DNA of 27,464 nucleotides from Selaginella moellendorffii (taxonomy: Eukaryota; Streptophyta; Lycopodiopsida; Selaginellales; Selaginellaceae): positions 277,005 to 304,468 of the forward strand of contig NW_003314303.1 in the NCBI RefSeq assembly GCF_000143415.4, read 5' to 3'. Made by a program: the position numbers and the translations under genes. A model generated the notes under the pieces. The model did not search any database, was not told the DNA's origin, and was given only the letters and a program-made list of their open reading frames with translations. Positions 1 to 10,634 of this stretch are shown piece after piece. Position 1 is the first letter of the stretch, and every line of letters starts with the position of its first letter.

Positions 1-51
1 TTCCTTTGCCCTTATGTTCGCGGCAAATAAGTGATGAAGTGCATAGAGATA

Positions 52-1923
52 CTATATCAACGGCTCTAAGGAATAGGTAAAGGTTAGTCCCCTCAACTTT
101 TCCCATGGCACCTTAACCCACTGATAGAGCTCACATGATTTACAATAATCGAGGATATCAATCTTCATATTCCTCCAATAAAAATTGTGCTTAATCAACT
201 CATATGTCTTCTTCCCCCCAAAATGACTAGTTTCTAGATGATCATGACAGTGGAATAAAATTTGAGTAATTAATATATCCACCCGTAGCAAATATACATG
301 GCCATTGTAGCAGAGAATCCTATCCACTAATGAGAAAGGGGCTTCCATCTGATCTTGCAAAGAGGCCACGTCAGCATCTTGAACTTGAGTACGCTCAACC
401 AATTGCCCAAACTTGTTGACCACTTTACTCAAATGATGACAAAACTGTGTTTTTAACATCGTCACATGACAAACATGAAATAAAGCATTCGCCACCACAT
501 TCAATTTTCCTAAATGATGCTCAAGAGGAAACTCCCCAAACTCCATGAGTTTGACCATCTAACGAACTTATTTAGTGTTCAACTCTTTCTGTATGAAAAG
601 ATACACAAGTGGCTTGTGATCCGTTAACACCACAAACACTACACCATAAAGATAGTGCTGCCACATCTATAAAGCATGAACAATAGAGAGTAACTCTTGT
701 TCATATATGGAATAACGTTGTTCTGCAGGATTCAAAGTTCGACTCTTATATGCAATAAGCTGTCCCTTTTACATGAGAACTCCTCCCAATGCATAACCAC
801 TAGCATCACATGTCACCTCATAAAGTTTTGATGGATCAGCAATGTGAAGCATTGGAGCCTCGCTCAACAATCATTTCAGTGCCACAAAACTCTCCTCTTA
901 TGGCTTCTTCCATTTGAATGGCACGTTCTTGTGCAACAACTGTGTCAAAGGAATAGCCACCTCCGCAAACTTATGTTGGAAATGTCAGTAGTAACTTGCC
1001 ATTCCAAGGAAATTGAGTAACTCAACCATTGTAGTTGGTGTAGGCTAGTTCTCCACCACAACCACCTTCCTTAGATCAGTCTTAACACCCTTAGATGTCA
1101 CAATATGACTTAGATATTCCACCTTCGACTTTGCAAATTCATATTTGCTCTTCTTCATATAAAGTTTGTTGTTACAGAGTAATGAAAGAACCTTGTGCAA
1201 ATGCATCTTATGTTCTTCCATATTCTTGCTGAAAACAAGAATATTGTCCAAGAGAATCTCCACAGACTCATGAAGATAACACCTAAATACCTTCGTTATC
1301 AACTGAGTAAATATGGCTAGTGCATTTGTCAAACCAAATGGTATAACTGTAAACTCAAAATGTCTAAAGCTTGTGTTGAATGCTATCTTAGAGATAAATG
1401 CATCATCCATTGTAATCTAATGATATCCACTCCTCAGACCAATCTTGGTAAACATAAACAGCAAGTAACTTGAAAGTGTTTTTCCATTACAACAAACCCA
1501 CTTCAAAGATATAGTGTAAAGCATAACAACTCCCTCTCCAAACCACACATCTTTAACACCATTGTATTCCAGTGAGACATGCTTAATACTCCATTTTATC
1601 TCCGGATCCACCTTCACCAACCATGGCATCCCAAGAATGAGATTCACACAATAGATATCCGTGACATAAAAAGTCTCTACAAGTGTGGTTTTGCCAACCA
1701 ACACTTTCAACCCCTCTACATAAGCATCGAAATGCTAATTAGAGATAGCTGCACCTTCCACTATGTATGGAAGAACTCCTCGTGTGAACAGGCCATGCTC
1801 CACAACAAACTTTGCCGAAACAAAGTTGTTATCGCTCCCACTATCCAGTAAAATCCATATTGGACCACCACAGAATACACCCTCCAGCATTAAAGCTGAT
1901 TCATGAGTATCCTCGAGCTCCAT
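52..1923 (-). pseudogene. pol: protease, RT, RNase H, integrase start
   Basis: One frame runs through the whole stretch. Protease: aspartic motif Asp-Ser-Gly-Ser at about 1834-1845 and a Leu-Gly-Met-Pro-Trp-Leu element typical of the retropepsin C-terminal side. RT: the Arg-Ser-Gly-Tyr-His segment near 1420-1440, the Pro-Phe-Gly-Leu motif, and the catalytic box at 1243-1254, which reads Leu-Leu-Asp-Asn instead of Tyr-Leu-Asp-Asp. RNase H: the Cys-Asp-Ala-Ser-Gly motif near 796-810 and Thr-Asp-His-Lys further on. Integrase: zinc finger with His-x4-His and Cys-x2-Cys at about 133-240. Stops in this frame are at 52, 559, 568, 667, 769, 871, 898, 985, 1045, 1417 and 1735 (lower coordinate of each codon). 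About 100-150 residues between protease and RT are missing. Confidence 0.85.
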
Positions 1924-2602
1924 CTTATTCCCACATAATTGAGTTGACGAGCAATGTTCGAAAGCCTCTTCCTCCGACTAGAATGGTGGTCCCCATCATC
2001 CTCACACTACAAAGTTTGCAACTTTTTAGTATCTGACTTACTGTCAGTAGAAGATTGGCTATTCTTCTTGCCCTACTGCTTGTTCTTCAACTGTGGACAA
2101 TCAGCCTTATAGTGTCCAGACTCACTGCAATAATGACAATTTTGTCTATAATTCTTCACAAAGAACTTTTGCTTCTTTGACCCCTTTGCATCTGAAGTAG
2201 TCACCACTGACTTCAACTTGTGATGCTTGTTCCCATCCTTGTGTCCACGGCGATCATCATGATGATTCTGGACAGAAGGACTTTGCGAACGCTTGCGAGA
2301 TTTGTGTTTGTCATTGTCAAGTCAACAAACTGTATCAAAGAGCTCCTCCAAACTCTTTGTAGGCTAAGAATGATGCAAGTGTTACCACATACTTTCACTA
2401 CGAAGGCCATCAATGAAGTAGGACTTGTTTTGATCTGGATCCTTTGTTGGAACATAGCTAATCAAGTGAATAAGCTTCTCAATATAGTACCCGAGCATTA
2501 GTTTCCTTTGTTGAAAATGTCAAAGTTCTATATAAGCATTTTCCACATCATAGTAAGGGGCAAAACGTAAACGAAAAGTAGCCTTAAACTCATCCATGGT
2601 AG
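1924..2602 (-). pseudogene. gag, C-terminal half with CCHC zinc knuckle
   Basis: The gag reading resumes at 2602, directly beyond element A, in the register expected if A and one copy of its 5-bp target duplication are removed. It carries the rest of the capsid-like domain, a basic Lys/Arg-rich linker, and a nucleocapsid zinc knuckle at 2097-2138 with exact C-x2-C-x4-H-x4-C spacing. In-frame stops occur at 2520-2522 (TGA) and in the tail after the knuckle (two TAG codons). The frame of the knuckle differs from that of the protease, so either one indel or a gag-pol frameshift separates them. Confidence 0.75.
2598..2602 (+). repeat. Target-site duplication of element A, left
   Basis: GGTAG, identical to 4445-4449, directly abuts the TG end of element A. 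Removing A and one copy restores the gag register. Confidence 0.8.
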
Positions 2603-4444
2603 TGTGAGACACAAAATCCCTAGGCCCCAAAGTGGAGCCGGAAAGGGTGCCACATGGTAGTGGCTGAAGCGAGAGCCAAACAAGCGTAACACGTTTGGAC
2701 CAAAAGCTCCGACTTGAAAAGTCAAGAGCGGGAGTGGAACTCCCAAAGAAGTGCTCGAGGAACGAGCACGAAGCGAGCAAAAAGCGAGGCTCCAAAAAGG
2801 GACCCAAAAGGACCAACACATGACACATGGAAGTGTCCGAGATGGACTCGAGTTGGAGTCTAAAGTGGAGTCTGAGATGGACTCGAGTTGGAGTCCGAAG
2901 TGGAGTCTGAGATGGACCCGAGTTGGAGTCCGAGGTGGACCCGAGATGGACCCGAAATGGAGTCCGAAATAGAGTCCGAGATGGAGTCCGAGGTGGACCC
3001 GAGATGGACCCGAAATGGAGTCCGAGATGGAGTCCGAGATGGACCCGAGATGGAGTCCGAGGTGGACCCAAGATGGACCCGAAATGGAGTCCGAGATGGA
3101 GTCCGAGGTGGACCCGAGATGGACCCGAAATGGAGTCCGAGATGGAGTCCGAGGTGGACCCGAGATGGACCCGAAATGGAGTCCGAGATGGAGTCTGAGG
3201 CGGACCCGAGATGGATCTGAAATGGAGTCCGAGATGGAGTCCGAGATGGAGTCCGAGATGGAGTCCGAGATGGAGTCCAAGATGGAGTCCGAAGTCGAGA
3301 CCGAGACCGGGACCGAGACCGAGACCGAGACCGAGATTGGGACCGAGAACGAGACCGAGGCCGAGGCCGAGACCGAGCCTGAGCCCGAGTCCGAGTCCGA
3401 GTCCGAGTCCGAGTCCGAGTCCGAGTCCGAGTCCGAGTTCGAGTCTGAGAGGGTGAAAGCCCAAAGCGTTCGTCTCCCAAACCCTGGGGGGTTTGGTGAG
3501 CTCCAAAAGTATAGTAGGGGGAGGACTGCAGTGGAGCCAGTTTAGCCAGGAAAGGCCAATTTGGCCCAAGAAGGCCGGACCCAGTGTTGGGTGATGAGCT
3601 GCCCACTGGGAAGTCCAAGACTAGAGTGAACATGGACTGACAAGCGGGGTAGCTTAGTGAAGTGTTCAAGAGCCGGCTTTAGTTCCCCCGGGAGATCGAC
3701 TGGCCGATGCTCCCAGTCCAAGTGTGGGTGGCACTACCTACTTGGATACCAGGCGTGGCTCAACGGAACCTCGCTCTAAGCCCATGGCTAGAGCACCTAA
3801 AGGCGAAAGGCGGGGAGAGTACCCAGGTGGCTCGCGTAAGGCCACGGTGTTCTGAAAAGTTGTCCCAAAGGCCTAGACTGTGGAAAGGAAGAGGAGCAGT
3901 CCTCTGGGGTAGTGACCAAGGACACAGTCGTGAGGTGAGGAAGTCCCAGAGGACCATGGGACTTAGTGGTCGGGCCTGTGGGCCTCGATCCAGTGGCAGT
4001 GTTGGCAAACACGGCCAGGGGCAGAAAGGGACTTGGTAGGAACTGAGAAAGGGACTTTGGGGAAGGCGATTCCCCAGGTCTATGGGCGTCCTAAGGATGC
4101 TAAGGAGTGGATCTAGGATGACCACTCGTGGACAGATGGCCCAGTCTTGGAGAGACGGGATGGTGATGCAAGTGGTATTGGACCACTAGTGCAGCAAAGG
4201 TGAATGGGCATGGCCTTAGCGTAATGGGCCAAGATGTCAGTGGTACCTTTGGGTGTCGGTCTTGGGACCGGACACGTGGAGCACTTGGACCAGGTGCAAG
4301 TGTTGAGTGGCATGGATGCCATTCTTGGGGCTAGCAAGTCCCAAGTCCTGAATTGGACTGATGGAGATTGTGAATGAGACTCCTCTAAGTGGTCAAAGGT
4401 GTGGTTAAGTGACTAAAGTAGAATGGAAAATTTAGTCGCTTACA
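2603..4444. mobile_element. Element A: solo-LTR-like insertion with satellite
   Basis: The element starts TGTGAG and ends CTTACA (TG...CA with a near-perfect 6-bp inverted end) and is flanked by the direct repeat GGTAG at 2598-2602 and 4445-4449. These are the marks of LTR-retrotransposon integration. It splits the gypsy gag. No primer site, protein domain or second LTR is present, so a solo LTR or a non-autonomous element is the best reading. On the minus strand a TATA-like stretch near 3505-3517 is followed by a C-rich run and then the hexamer array, which would place a promoter upstream of the array. Copy B has the same ends and internal order. Confidence 0.8.
2831..3450. repeat. GAGNNN hexamer satellite in element A
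   Basis: The stretch is built from six-base units of the form GAGNNN. From left to right there is a zone of 12-base composites (GATGGAGTCCGA and variants with GACCCG) to about 3290, then GAGACC hexamers to about 3375, then GAGTCC hexamers to about 3445. Because the period is a multiple of three and few units contain stops, long open frames arise in several frames on both strands. These encode monotonous dipeptide or tetrapeptide repeats and are not evidence of a gene. Confidence 0.95.
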
Positions 4445-4449
4445 GGTAG
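4445..4449 (+). repeat. Target-site duplication of element A, right
   Basis: GGTAG, identical to 2598-2602, directly abuts the CA end of element A. Confidence 0.8.
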
Positions 4450-4878
4450 ACATTGGTGGTTTCTTACCTACAACATGAGACTCCTCAAGCCAATTCCACC
4501 ACTGAAGACCCACATCATGCAAAACCATTAGAATAGCCACTAAAGCCTCTACATCCAAAGTTCCCCTAGCAGCCAAGAACTTCTTCACATTGGCTAGTCA
4601 AGTGAGACAATCGTCCACATCACAATCATCAAAAAATATTGGAATCTTGAGTTGATCTACCAAGGAAAGCTTACTTGGAGTGCTACCATGTCCAGCCTCA
4701 TGCTCACGCATAGTATCCATTATACCATGCATTTTGTCTTGCATCTCTTGTTGATTTCGATTAAGGACTCGTAGTTCATAACAACATCTTGAATGGTCCA
4801 AACTTCTATAGTTCCATCGGCACCATCTTCAACACCACCATCAACAATAGGATTCCATCATTCAGTTTGGTTGGCCAT
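4450..4878 (-). pseudogene. gag, N-terminal half
   Basis: A likely gag start ATG lies at 4876-4878, followed by an in-frame TGA six codons later. The better-preserved reading (4801 down to 4450) has a polar, Met- and Gln-rich region followed by a segment ending in paired Trp residues, resembling the gag capsid region of plant gypsy elements. A TGA at 4598-4600 sits where the family usually has Trp, and the same frame continues cleanly on the far side. The reading is then cut by the insertion of element A after 4450. Gag would package the element RNA into particles; this copy cannot. Confidence 0.7.
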
Positions 4879-4890
4879 TCTAACCAACTC

Positions 4891-4901
4891 CTTTGATACC
4901 A
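4891..4901 (-). promoter_or_regulatory. Primer-binding site (initiator-Met tRNA type)
   Basis: The minus strand reads TGGTATCAAAG one base after the LTR end. Plant LTR elements commonly use TGGTATCAGAG, complementary to the 3' end of initiator methionine tRNA; the match here is 10 of 11. The position directly next to a TG...CA LTR and ahead of gag supports the call. Confidence 0.75.
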
Positions 4902-4902
4902 A

Positions 4903-5135
4903 TGTTATAATTTGGCACAAAAACACAGAGAACTAGTCTCCTTAGACTTTGCTATGCCACCTTTTGAGGTTCATCATCACCTAACCACTGCCAAGCTACC
5001 TCAAAAGCTCCACTATGCTGCCACTCCACTATAAACCCTAGGGTAGGTTAAGTCCTTTACCTTAACATGCCTTAATATGCCCTTGAGCCTCCCTTTGACC
5101 GATATTGACCACGTGGTCAAAGCTGGCACCTAACA
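4903..5135 (-). repeat. 5' LTR of the gypsy element
   Basis: This 233-bp segment begins TGTTA and ends TAACA on the plus strand, a perfect 5-bp terminal inverted repeat of the TG...CA type. It lies immediately next to the primer-binding site, just upstream of gag on the minus strand. The partner LTR and the left target duplication are outside the window, so the ends rest on the TG/CA termini, the adjacent primer site, and the fact that repeat D1 resumes right after 5135. Confidence 0.8.
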
Positions 5136-6185
5136 AGGGTGGCCATAAAAGAATGTTATACATAAAGCAATGTAGAGGAATGTAAGTGTTTTGAAAAATT
5201 CTCTTATGCACATTTGATGATGAACTTTTGTAGTCACACAGCCTTTTTTCTTACTAGGCCGGGGGTTTGTGTTGGCATCTACATATGCCAAGGTAGAGCA
5301 CAACATTACACTAAAAAGACAAAGTAAGGAAGTTTTAATAGATTTACATTGCAATGACTATTCCCAAGTGGTTTGCAAACTATGTTTGTTGCCTAGCTTT
5401 TATTCCAAGCCTTTAAATGCAATGCAATGCCTCTCGACCTTGCACAATTGCCACACTTGCTATTGAAATAGGCAAAATCCCTACTCCAAATGATAGGCAA
5501 CTGGTGTGTTTGAGATGGATTTCAAGTCTTGTACCTTGGGATATGAGATGCTATCAATGGAGGAGGATGCCTGCTAAAAGGCCATTGATGACATCCTTGA
5601 AAACCTACCCAATCACACACCTTAGTAATTCAAGGTTGGTGAACATCATGGTCAACTACTTAGAAAAAGTGGACTCTTGCATATGGCCAATGGTGTGAAA
5701 AACACTATTCCATGAACTGGGAGAAATAATGTGCACTTTATCATCATGGAGGCATGAAGAAGACCACACTATAGTGGGCAATTGATGGGGGCTCTCACAA
5801 ATATAAAAATGGACACCCTTTTACAGTTTTTTCAAGTACGGAATATCATCCTACCAAAGGGAATTCTTCAAGTGCTTATGGTTTGACACTAGTGTGAGTA
5901 AGTAGTATCAATTTTGGCTCAAGGAACTAATTGAAAATTGGCAAATAGTAGTTTTTATTTGCCTTACTGAGAGGTGTAGTAATGCAACCATTCTCTTATA
6001 TCACATTGGAAATATAAGCAAAAGAGTGAGATGACAATGGTGCACTATAAGAGGAGTTATATGAAACTAATAAAGCCATGAGCATTTTTGGATTGAAAGG
6101 GGGAGTTCTAAAAGCACTTTAAAACCCACCCTCCATTGTCCCACAGTAGATGAGACACTAAAAATTTATATATTAGAGAACTAAT
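5136..6185 (+). repeat. Repeat D, copy 1 (interrupted by the gypsy element)
   Basis: From the first bases after the gypsy LTR to 6185 this aligns collinearly with 10635-11769, including landmarks such as GGCCATAAAAGAATG at the start and GAGAACTAATA at the end. Relative to copy 2 it lacks roughly 60 bp near 5170 and about 25 bp near 5555. The start coincides with the LTR boundary, so the gypsy element probably inserted within a longer D unit whose left half lies beyond the window. No transposon hallmark was found; the family is unrecognised. A short shared reading, seen best in copy 2, is the only hint of coding origin. Confidence 0.85.
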
Positions 6186-8030
6186 ATGAACTTTAATGAG
6201 AGAAATTCACTACTTTTACAAAGCTATCTTCATGCTTCTTTTTCTCTACATATCTATAATATAGAGATTGCCCAGCTCACAATGCTCAAAAAAGTCTAGA
6301 TCTAAGGGCTTGAGGTATTCTTCCTTCTTGTTCCAAATGCCAAGACAAGTCTTTTTACCCCGAGATTTAGAAGGTTCAAAGGAACCTTAAACATCCCTTT
6401 GTTTTGTTCTGAAAAAGCCTTACATAAAAATAACATAGCCAAACTATTAGAGTGTAAAAGAAATGAACTTTATATTAGAACTCAAATCTTGCCCACTTTT
6501 TGAACTTAGATTGTATCCATCCAGCCTACCATCATAAATAGAGCAGAGTTTATCTAAAGGATCCCATTTAGGATCACTTGGCATGGACACAAAACTGGCA
6601 TCAGCCCCCTTTCAATGAAATAAGCAAATGAAAGATGCACAATAGTGACACTTAGAATGGCTTGGATGAATGGGATCATGATCCATGAATGGCCCCATTG
6701 GTGTATGGGATGGGTATATAAACATGATAAATAACATCATGTCTAGTGGTGGAATATTCGACCCTTACAGCTATGTTGGGAGTGAAAAGTTATCATTTTT
6801 AAAAAAAATCATAACTATAACATACATAGTTAATATAACATTATATAAGAATATCCTATTTACAATTAATAACAATCATATAACATAAAAAAGTATAACC
6901 CTTAACATAATTTAACTAAAACTTAGAGTCTAGAATCTAATTGTTCAAGTGAAATCTTGGATCTTCTGCTGAGATGAAAATGCTCATTGTGGGATCCTGG
7001 CGATTAAAGTTTGGCAGCCACTAGAGGAATGGGTTTGATTGTAATTAGCATGTGAAATCTCCAAATGAGATCTTCTCTTGAAGGCTTCATTTGTAGTGAA
7101 AAGAGGTAAAAGTATAGTGAGCAATCCACACTAGATCCCAAGGGATCCAAGTTCATATGCATCCATCTTGTTCATGGTTTTTGGATTGCTGCTTGAAAAG
7201 CACATGGAGCTTGTAAACTGCTACTATCTTAACTTCCAAACCGTCACCTTGGATCCCTGTCACAGCCTTGTAATTCTTCAAGATTGCCTATGTGTTTTTC
7301 TAGCAGCTCCTAGCATAGAATAAAAGCTCATCATCATAAGATCAGGGTAAGGGCTCTAGAGAACAAGATTAGGAGAAAATACTATAAATAACACTTTTTC
7401 ACACTTTTCTAAAATACAAGGTGTAAAAAATGATATAACTATTTATGATCTATAATATGGTTATTTAAATACTAATTTAAAATTCTGGATATTTAGTTTT
7501 GGCATATGGTCATATACTCACCTAATTTAGGAGGAATTCAACCTACCAAGTTATCAAAGACCTTTTATAACTCTTGCTAGTTTTAAAAATTGATAAAACA
7601 TTTGAATACTTGGTTGTTAAGGTATGTTTTATTTTTCTTTTGTTTCCACTTGTAAAAAAAACAAAAAATGAAATATGATTACTTATAGATAATTTTGGTT
7701 TTCGAAGATATAATATTTTTAAAATAAAAATAATAAATTTAGCAATAAGTAAAATAACAATAATATTACTATTTTTTAGACATGCCAATATTGAGTTAGA
7801 AATTAATATTGACCATTATTATTTAGTGTTGCTCTAATAGCAAGTGAAGCCTTCGAACATGCTGACGTGGCAGTACTTCTTGGATCATTTCTTCGGAGGT
7901 GGCCCGAGCGCGCGCAGACTCTCCTACTAGAAAAGGTGTGCTTCCTTTTGGGTCCCGGTTTGACAGCTTCAGCAAATTGGCTTTGAAAGAAATCTCAATT
8001 GCAAGGAAACTTCTCTAGCAAAAGCAAAAC
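6186..8030. other. AT-rich spacer, no recognisable gene
   Basis: The sequence is AT-rich with A/T runs and only short open frames of low complexity. Nothing resembling a conserved domain, structural RNA or terminal repeat was seen. A more GC-rich patch at about 7860-7990 adjoins the 3' end of the gene copy that follows but shows no reading I can name. Confidence 0.6.
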
Positions 8031-10155
8031 TCAAATCCTGGAAGCGCTGCCGGGGCCGTGGAAAACTTCGATCCTTGGTGTACTTTCTGGGCCTGAATGC
8101 TTGCGGACAATTGTGGGCAGATCTTCACCGGAATAATTTGCGGCATTTTTTAAAGCACCAAAGTGGTGTTCATGCTGCACATAGGCACGAGCAAGCATGC
8201 AAATCCAAATGTTGCCAGTGACACCCAGCAGCTCTTGCATCCTGGCCCAGAGTTGCGGCCTGTCCTCGTCATACTCCACTCCACCAGCCGAGACGACTGC
8301 CTCTCTTATGGCATGACGGATCTCATCCGAGCTCGCTCCCAAGTCCCTCTGCGTGCTTGGAGACTGGATCCACGCCGCAAACGCCTCACAGATTCCTCTG
8401 GTGGAGTTGCTAATCGCAACAAAAACCCCTTTTCCACTGCGGGACACGCGCTGCCCTCCCCGTCTGGTATACAGCAGTGACTTGCCTGTGACGATCCAAG
8501 CAAAAAGGATCACGATTGAGCAAAGAGAAAGGCACTGTATAGACTCACAGTCTCGTTTCCACCTCTCACGATCAACGCTGGCGCCCAAGCAGTCCTCGAG
8601 GATCAGCTGCAGCACCAAACTCGTAAGCGATGGATGGAATCATTTACATGCTTACATAAACTATGTAGAGGATCATGTCGGAAATCCGAGGTCTCCATAT
8701 GGCCTCGTTGCGGCTGCCATCGTCAAAACGGTGCCTTTGAAGCGTGCTGTCGGAGCTCGCAGCCCGGAAGAGTCCGTCCCAGGCTGCCTGCTTGATCGCC
8801 CCGAATTCTTCTAGAGAGCACGCGGTCAGGCATGGATCCCACTGCACGTTGGCGCAAATCTCCACGAAAAGGCTACCGTAGTCATTGCCAAAGACGGTGG
8901 CAGCCGCGTCACAAAGCTGGCGACACTCGTCGCTGCTTCCCCGGCTCATCGTAGCCTGGATGTGCTCCACAATCGACTCCGATGATGTTGCTGCCGAGCA
9001 CAGGGATTTGAGCTCGGCGTGGTCGCGGCATCCCTTCCTCGTGTGCATCCATGTATAGATCAGGCGCGCAATCGGCACGCTCACGTCTGCGTGCTCCTGG
9101 AAGAGCGGCTCCGCGGTGGAAGTTGTAGTGGCCTTGGATCCACTGCTCGAGCCGGGCACGAATCTGGTTGTCCCATTGGATTTCTCCCGCTGCCATCACC
9201 TCCTTCCACACAAAAGTTGAATGCTTTCAAGCAAAACGGTATCAATCATCATACCTCCAACATCTGGTGCAGAGCGACGGTGAGGTCCATGGACTTCCAC
9301 TCTATCCTGGGCGCGTTTTCGATGCAGGAACGTATCCGTTTGAGCTTGTCCAAGGATGCCGGGGACAACTTTTCATCCTTCAGCACTGCTTGCTTGCTCA
9401 AGAACAGCAGCAAGAGATTTTCCAGGGGTCCAGCTCCGCCACCGCCACCACGGTCACCTGCTATAGCTTGTGCTTCGAATGCGTCGAGCCATTCCAGCGG
9501 CTGCTTGTTGCTCTGGAGCTGGAGCAACAGCCAGGTGAAGACGACGACACAAACCTTGCCGCTCGCATCGAACAGGAGAGCGGCATCAGCAACGCAAGTG
9601 GGCGAGAGAGTGCAAGGAAACAATATCGACACGATGGCTGTGGAAAAGGAACCAAGCTCTCAGTTTGAGAGGAATCCAAAGAAGAAGTACGCCTAGCTAC
9701 CTGACACATATTCATCTGTGATGACCAATGGGAAAGACGTTGGTGTCCGATCAGTGGCCTCCTCGACCTGCAAAAAAGAAAAAAAACCATAACTTTGCTA
9801 CAAACAAGCACTCACAAGGTGGAGTTCGGTCAGGGCGTACGTGCAGCGGCCTGTGCAGCACTCGGGGCGGGGATGAGGATTTCTAGATTGCTCTTGATGT
9901 GGGCTATGGCGCGTGAAGTAGTCGGCCGCGATGAAGAGGTGCAAGTAGCCATCCGGCACGGTAGCGCCAAGGACGCGTGCGACGGCCACAGTCCAGATCT
10001 TCCACTTGAGCTCCGAGACAGTGGAAGAGACCAGGACTTCGAAGAACCACGGGATGATCCAGCTCCAGTCCAAAGTGAGAGAACGTTGCCCTCACAACCA
10101 TCAGCAGTCTGGAGCCTATGCCGCTGCGGAACCATTCCGCCACGACACATGGCAT
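8031..10155 (-). pseudogene. Unrecognised multi-exon gene, copy 1
   Basis: Comparison with copy 2 (22790-27464) and splice signals give six exons on the minus strand: 9816-10155, 9701-9767, 9255-9637, 8656-9202, 8549-8606 and 8031-8485. The introns are 48, 63, 52, 49 and 63 bp, all GT-AG. The product would be roughly 600 residues: an acidic or amphipathic helical protein with a Gly-rich stretch in exon 3, Cys and Trp scattered in exon 4, and no domain I can identify. Two lesions relative to copy 2: an 8-nt deletion in exon 1 near 10050 and a 2-nt deletion in exon 4 near 9112, both shifting the frame. All later exons stay open to a TGA at 8031-8033. Possible alternative splicing or a different start could rescue part of it, so 'pseudogene' is an inference. 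Confidence 0.65.
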
Positions 10156-10450
10156 CCACCCCACCAGCCCTATGCATAAAATAGGGTTTTTGCTTTGTAG
10201 ATTTTAAGGTTCCAAGTCGTCTTCGTCGCATCAGCACCAGAAAGTACACGGCATAGACCTCACCGTATAAAAAACAAGAGCTTGCCTGCCATTTCTCTTA
10301 CGATCCCCGTGGCGCAGCTCTTTGCCCATATCTAACCGCGCTTGGATCTCTGAGTTCCAAGCATTCCAGCATCCACAAAGCTACACACACGAAAAGAGAA
10401 GAGTTGGCGGTCACTCGAGTGAGAGAAAAACCCTAGGCATTGGCTTTCCA
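10156..10450 (-). other. 5' flank of gene copy 1, partly shared with copy 2
   Basis: Homology to copy 2 continues upstream of the presumed start codon to about 10330, including a conserved leader (ACCTTAAAATCTACAAAGC on the minus strand). Beyond 10330 the two copies diverge, which marks one boundary of the duplication. The leader lacks a long open frame, so it is probably 5' untranslated sequence or promoter. Confidence 0.5.
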
Positions 10451-10634
10451 TGACTCAAGCAGTGTAACGCCTCAAACACTTTATACTACTAGTTCTCGAG
10501 GTTTATAATAGAGAATGTAATGCTTCCATCATATAGGAGGACATGAAGGAAATTAAAACTAGCAAATCTATTAGTTTTATAAATAAAATTTCTAAGTTTC
10601 ACACCTTGATTTGGTCAATAACAACCATCAATGT

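Larger units (their letters stand above)
1..5135 (-). mobile_element. Ty3/gypsy LTR retrotransposon, decayed, cut by the window edge
   Basis: Read on the minus strand the order is LTR (4903-5135), primer-binding site, gag, zinc knuckle, protease, reverse transcriptase, RNase H, integrase zinc finger. The protease-RT-RNase H-integrase order defines Ty3/gypsy rather than Ty1/copia. The second LTR and most of integrase lie beyond position 1. Gag is interrupted by element A (2603-4444). The coding frame is riddled with in-frame stops, yet from 1923 down to 52 it stays in one register, so decay there has been mainly by point mutation. One large deletion fused protease to RT. The element cannot make its proteins; it is an old, silenced copy. 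Confidence 0.9.

Noticed and set aside
2520-3669. Long minus-strand open frames (up to 349 codons) and plus-strand frames rich in Arg-Thr, Gly-Leu or Glu-Ser repeats
   Set aside because: They are by-products of the GAGNNN satellite. Several frames on both strands are open at once, the readings cross the end of element A into gag, and copy B has a different array length.
3707-4125. Open frames of 110-121 codons in the right part of element A (and 19288-19617 in B)
   Set aside because: They are GC-rich LTR sequence with frames on both strands and no domain; the reading is not preserved as such between A and B beyond what DNA identity predicts.
9019-9696. Plus-strand open frames of 166-225 codons across gene copy 1
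   Set aside because: They are antisense shadows of GC-rich exons. Splice sites and agreement with copy 2 support the minus strand.
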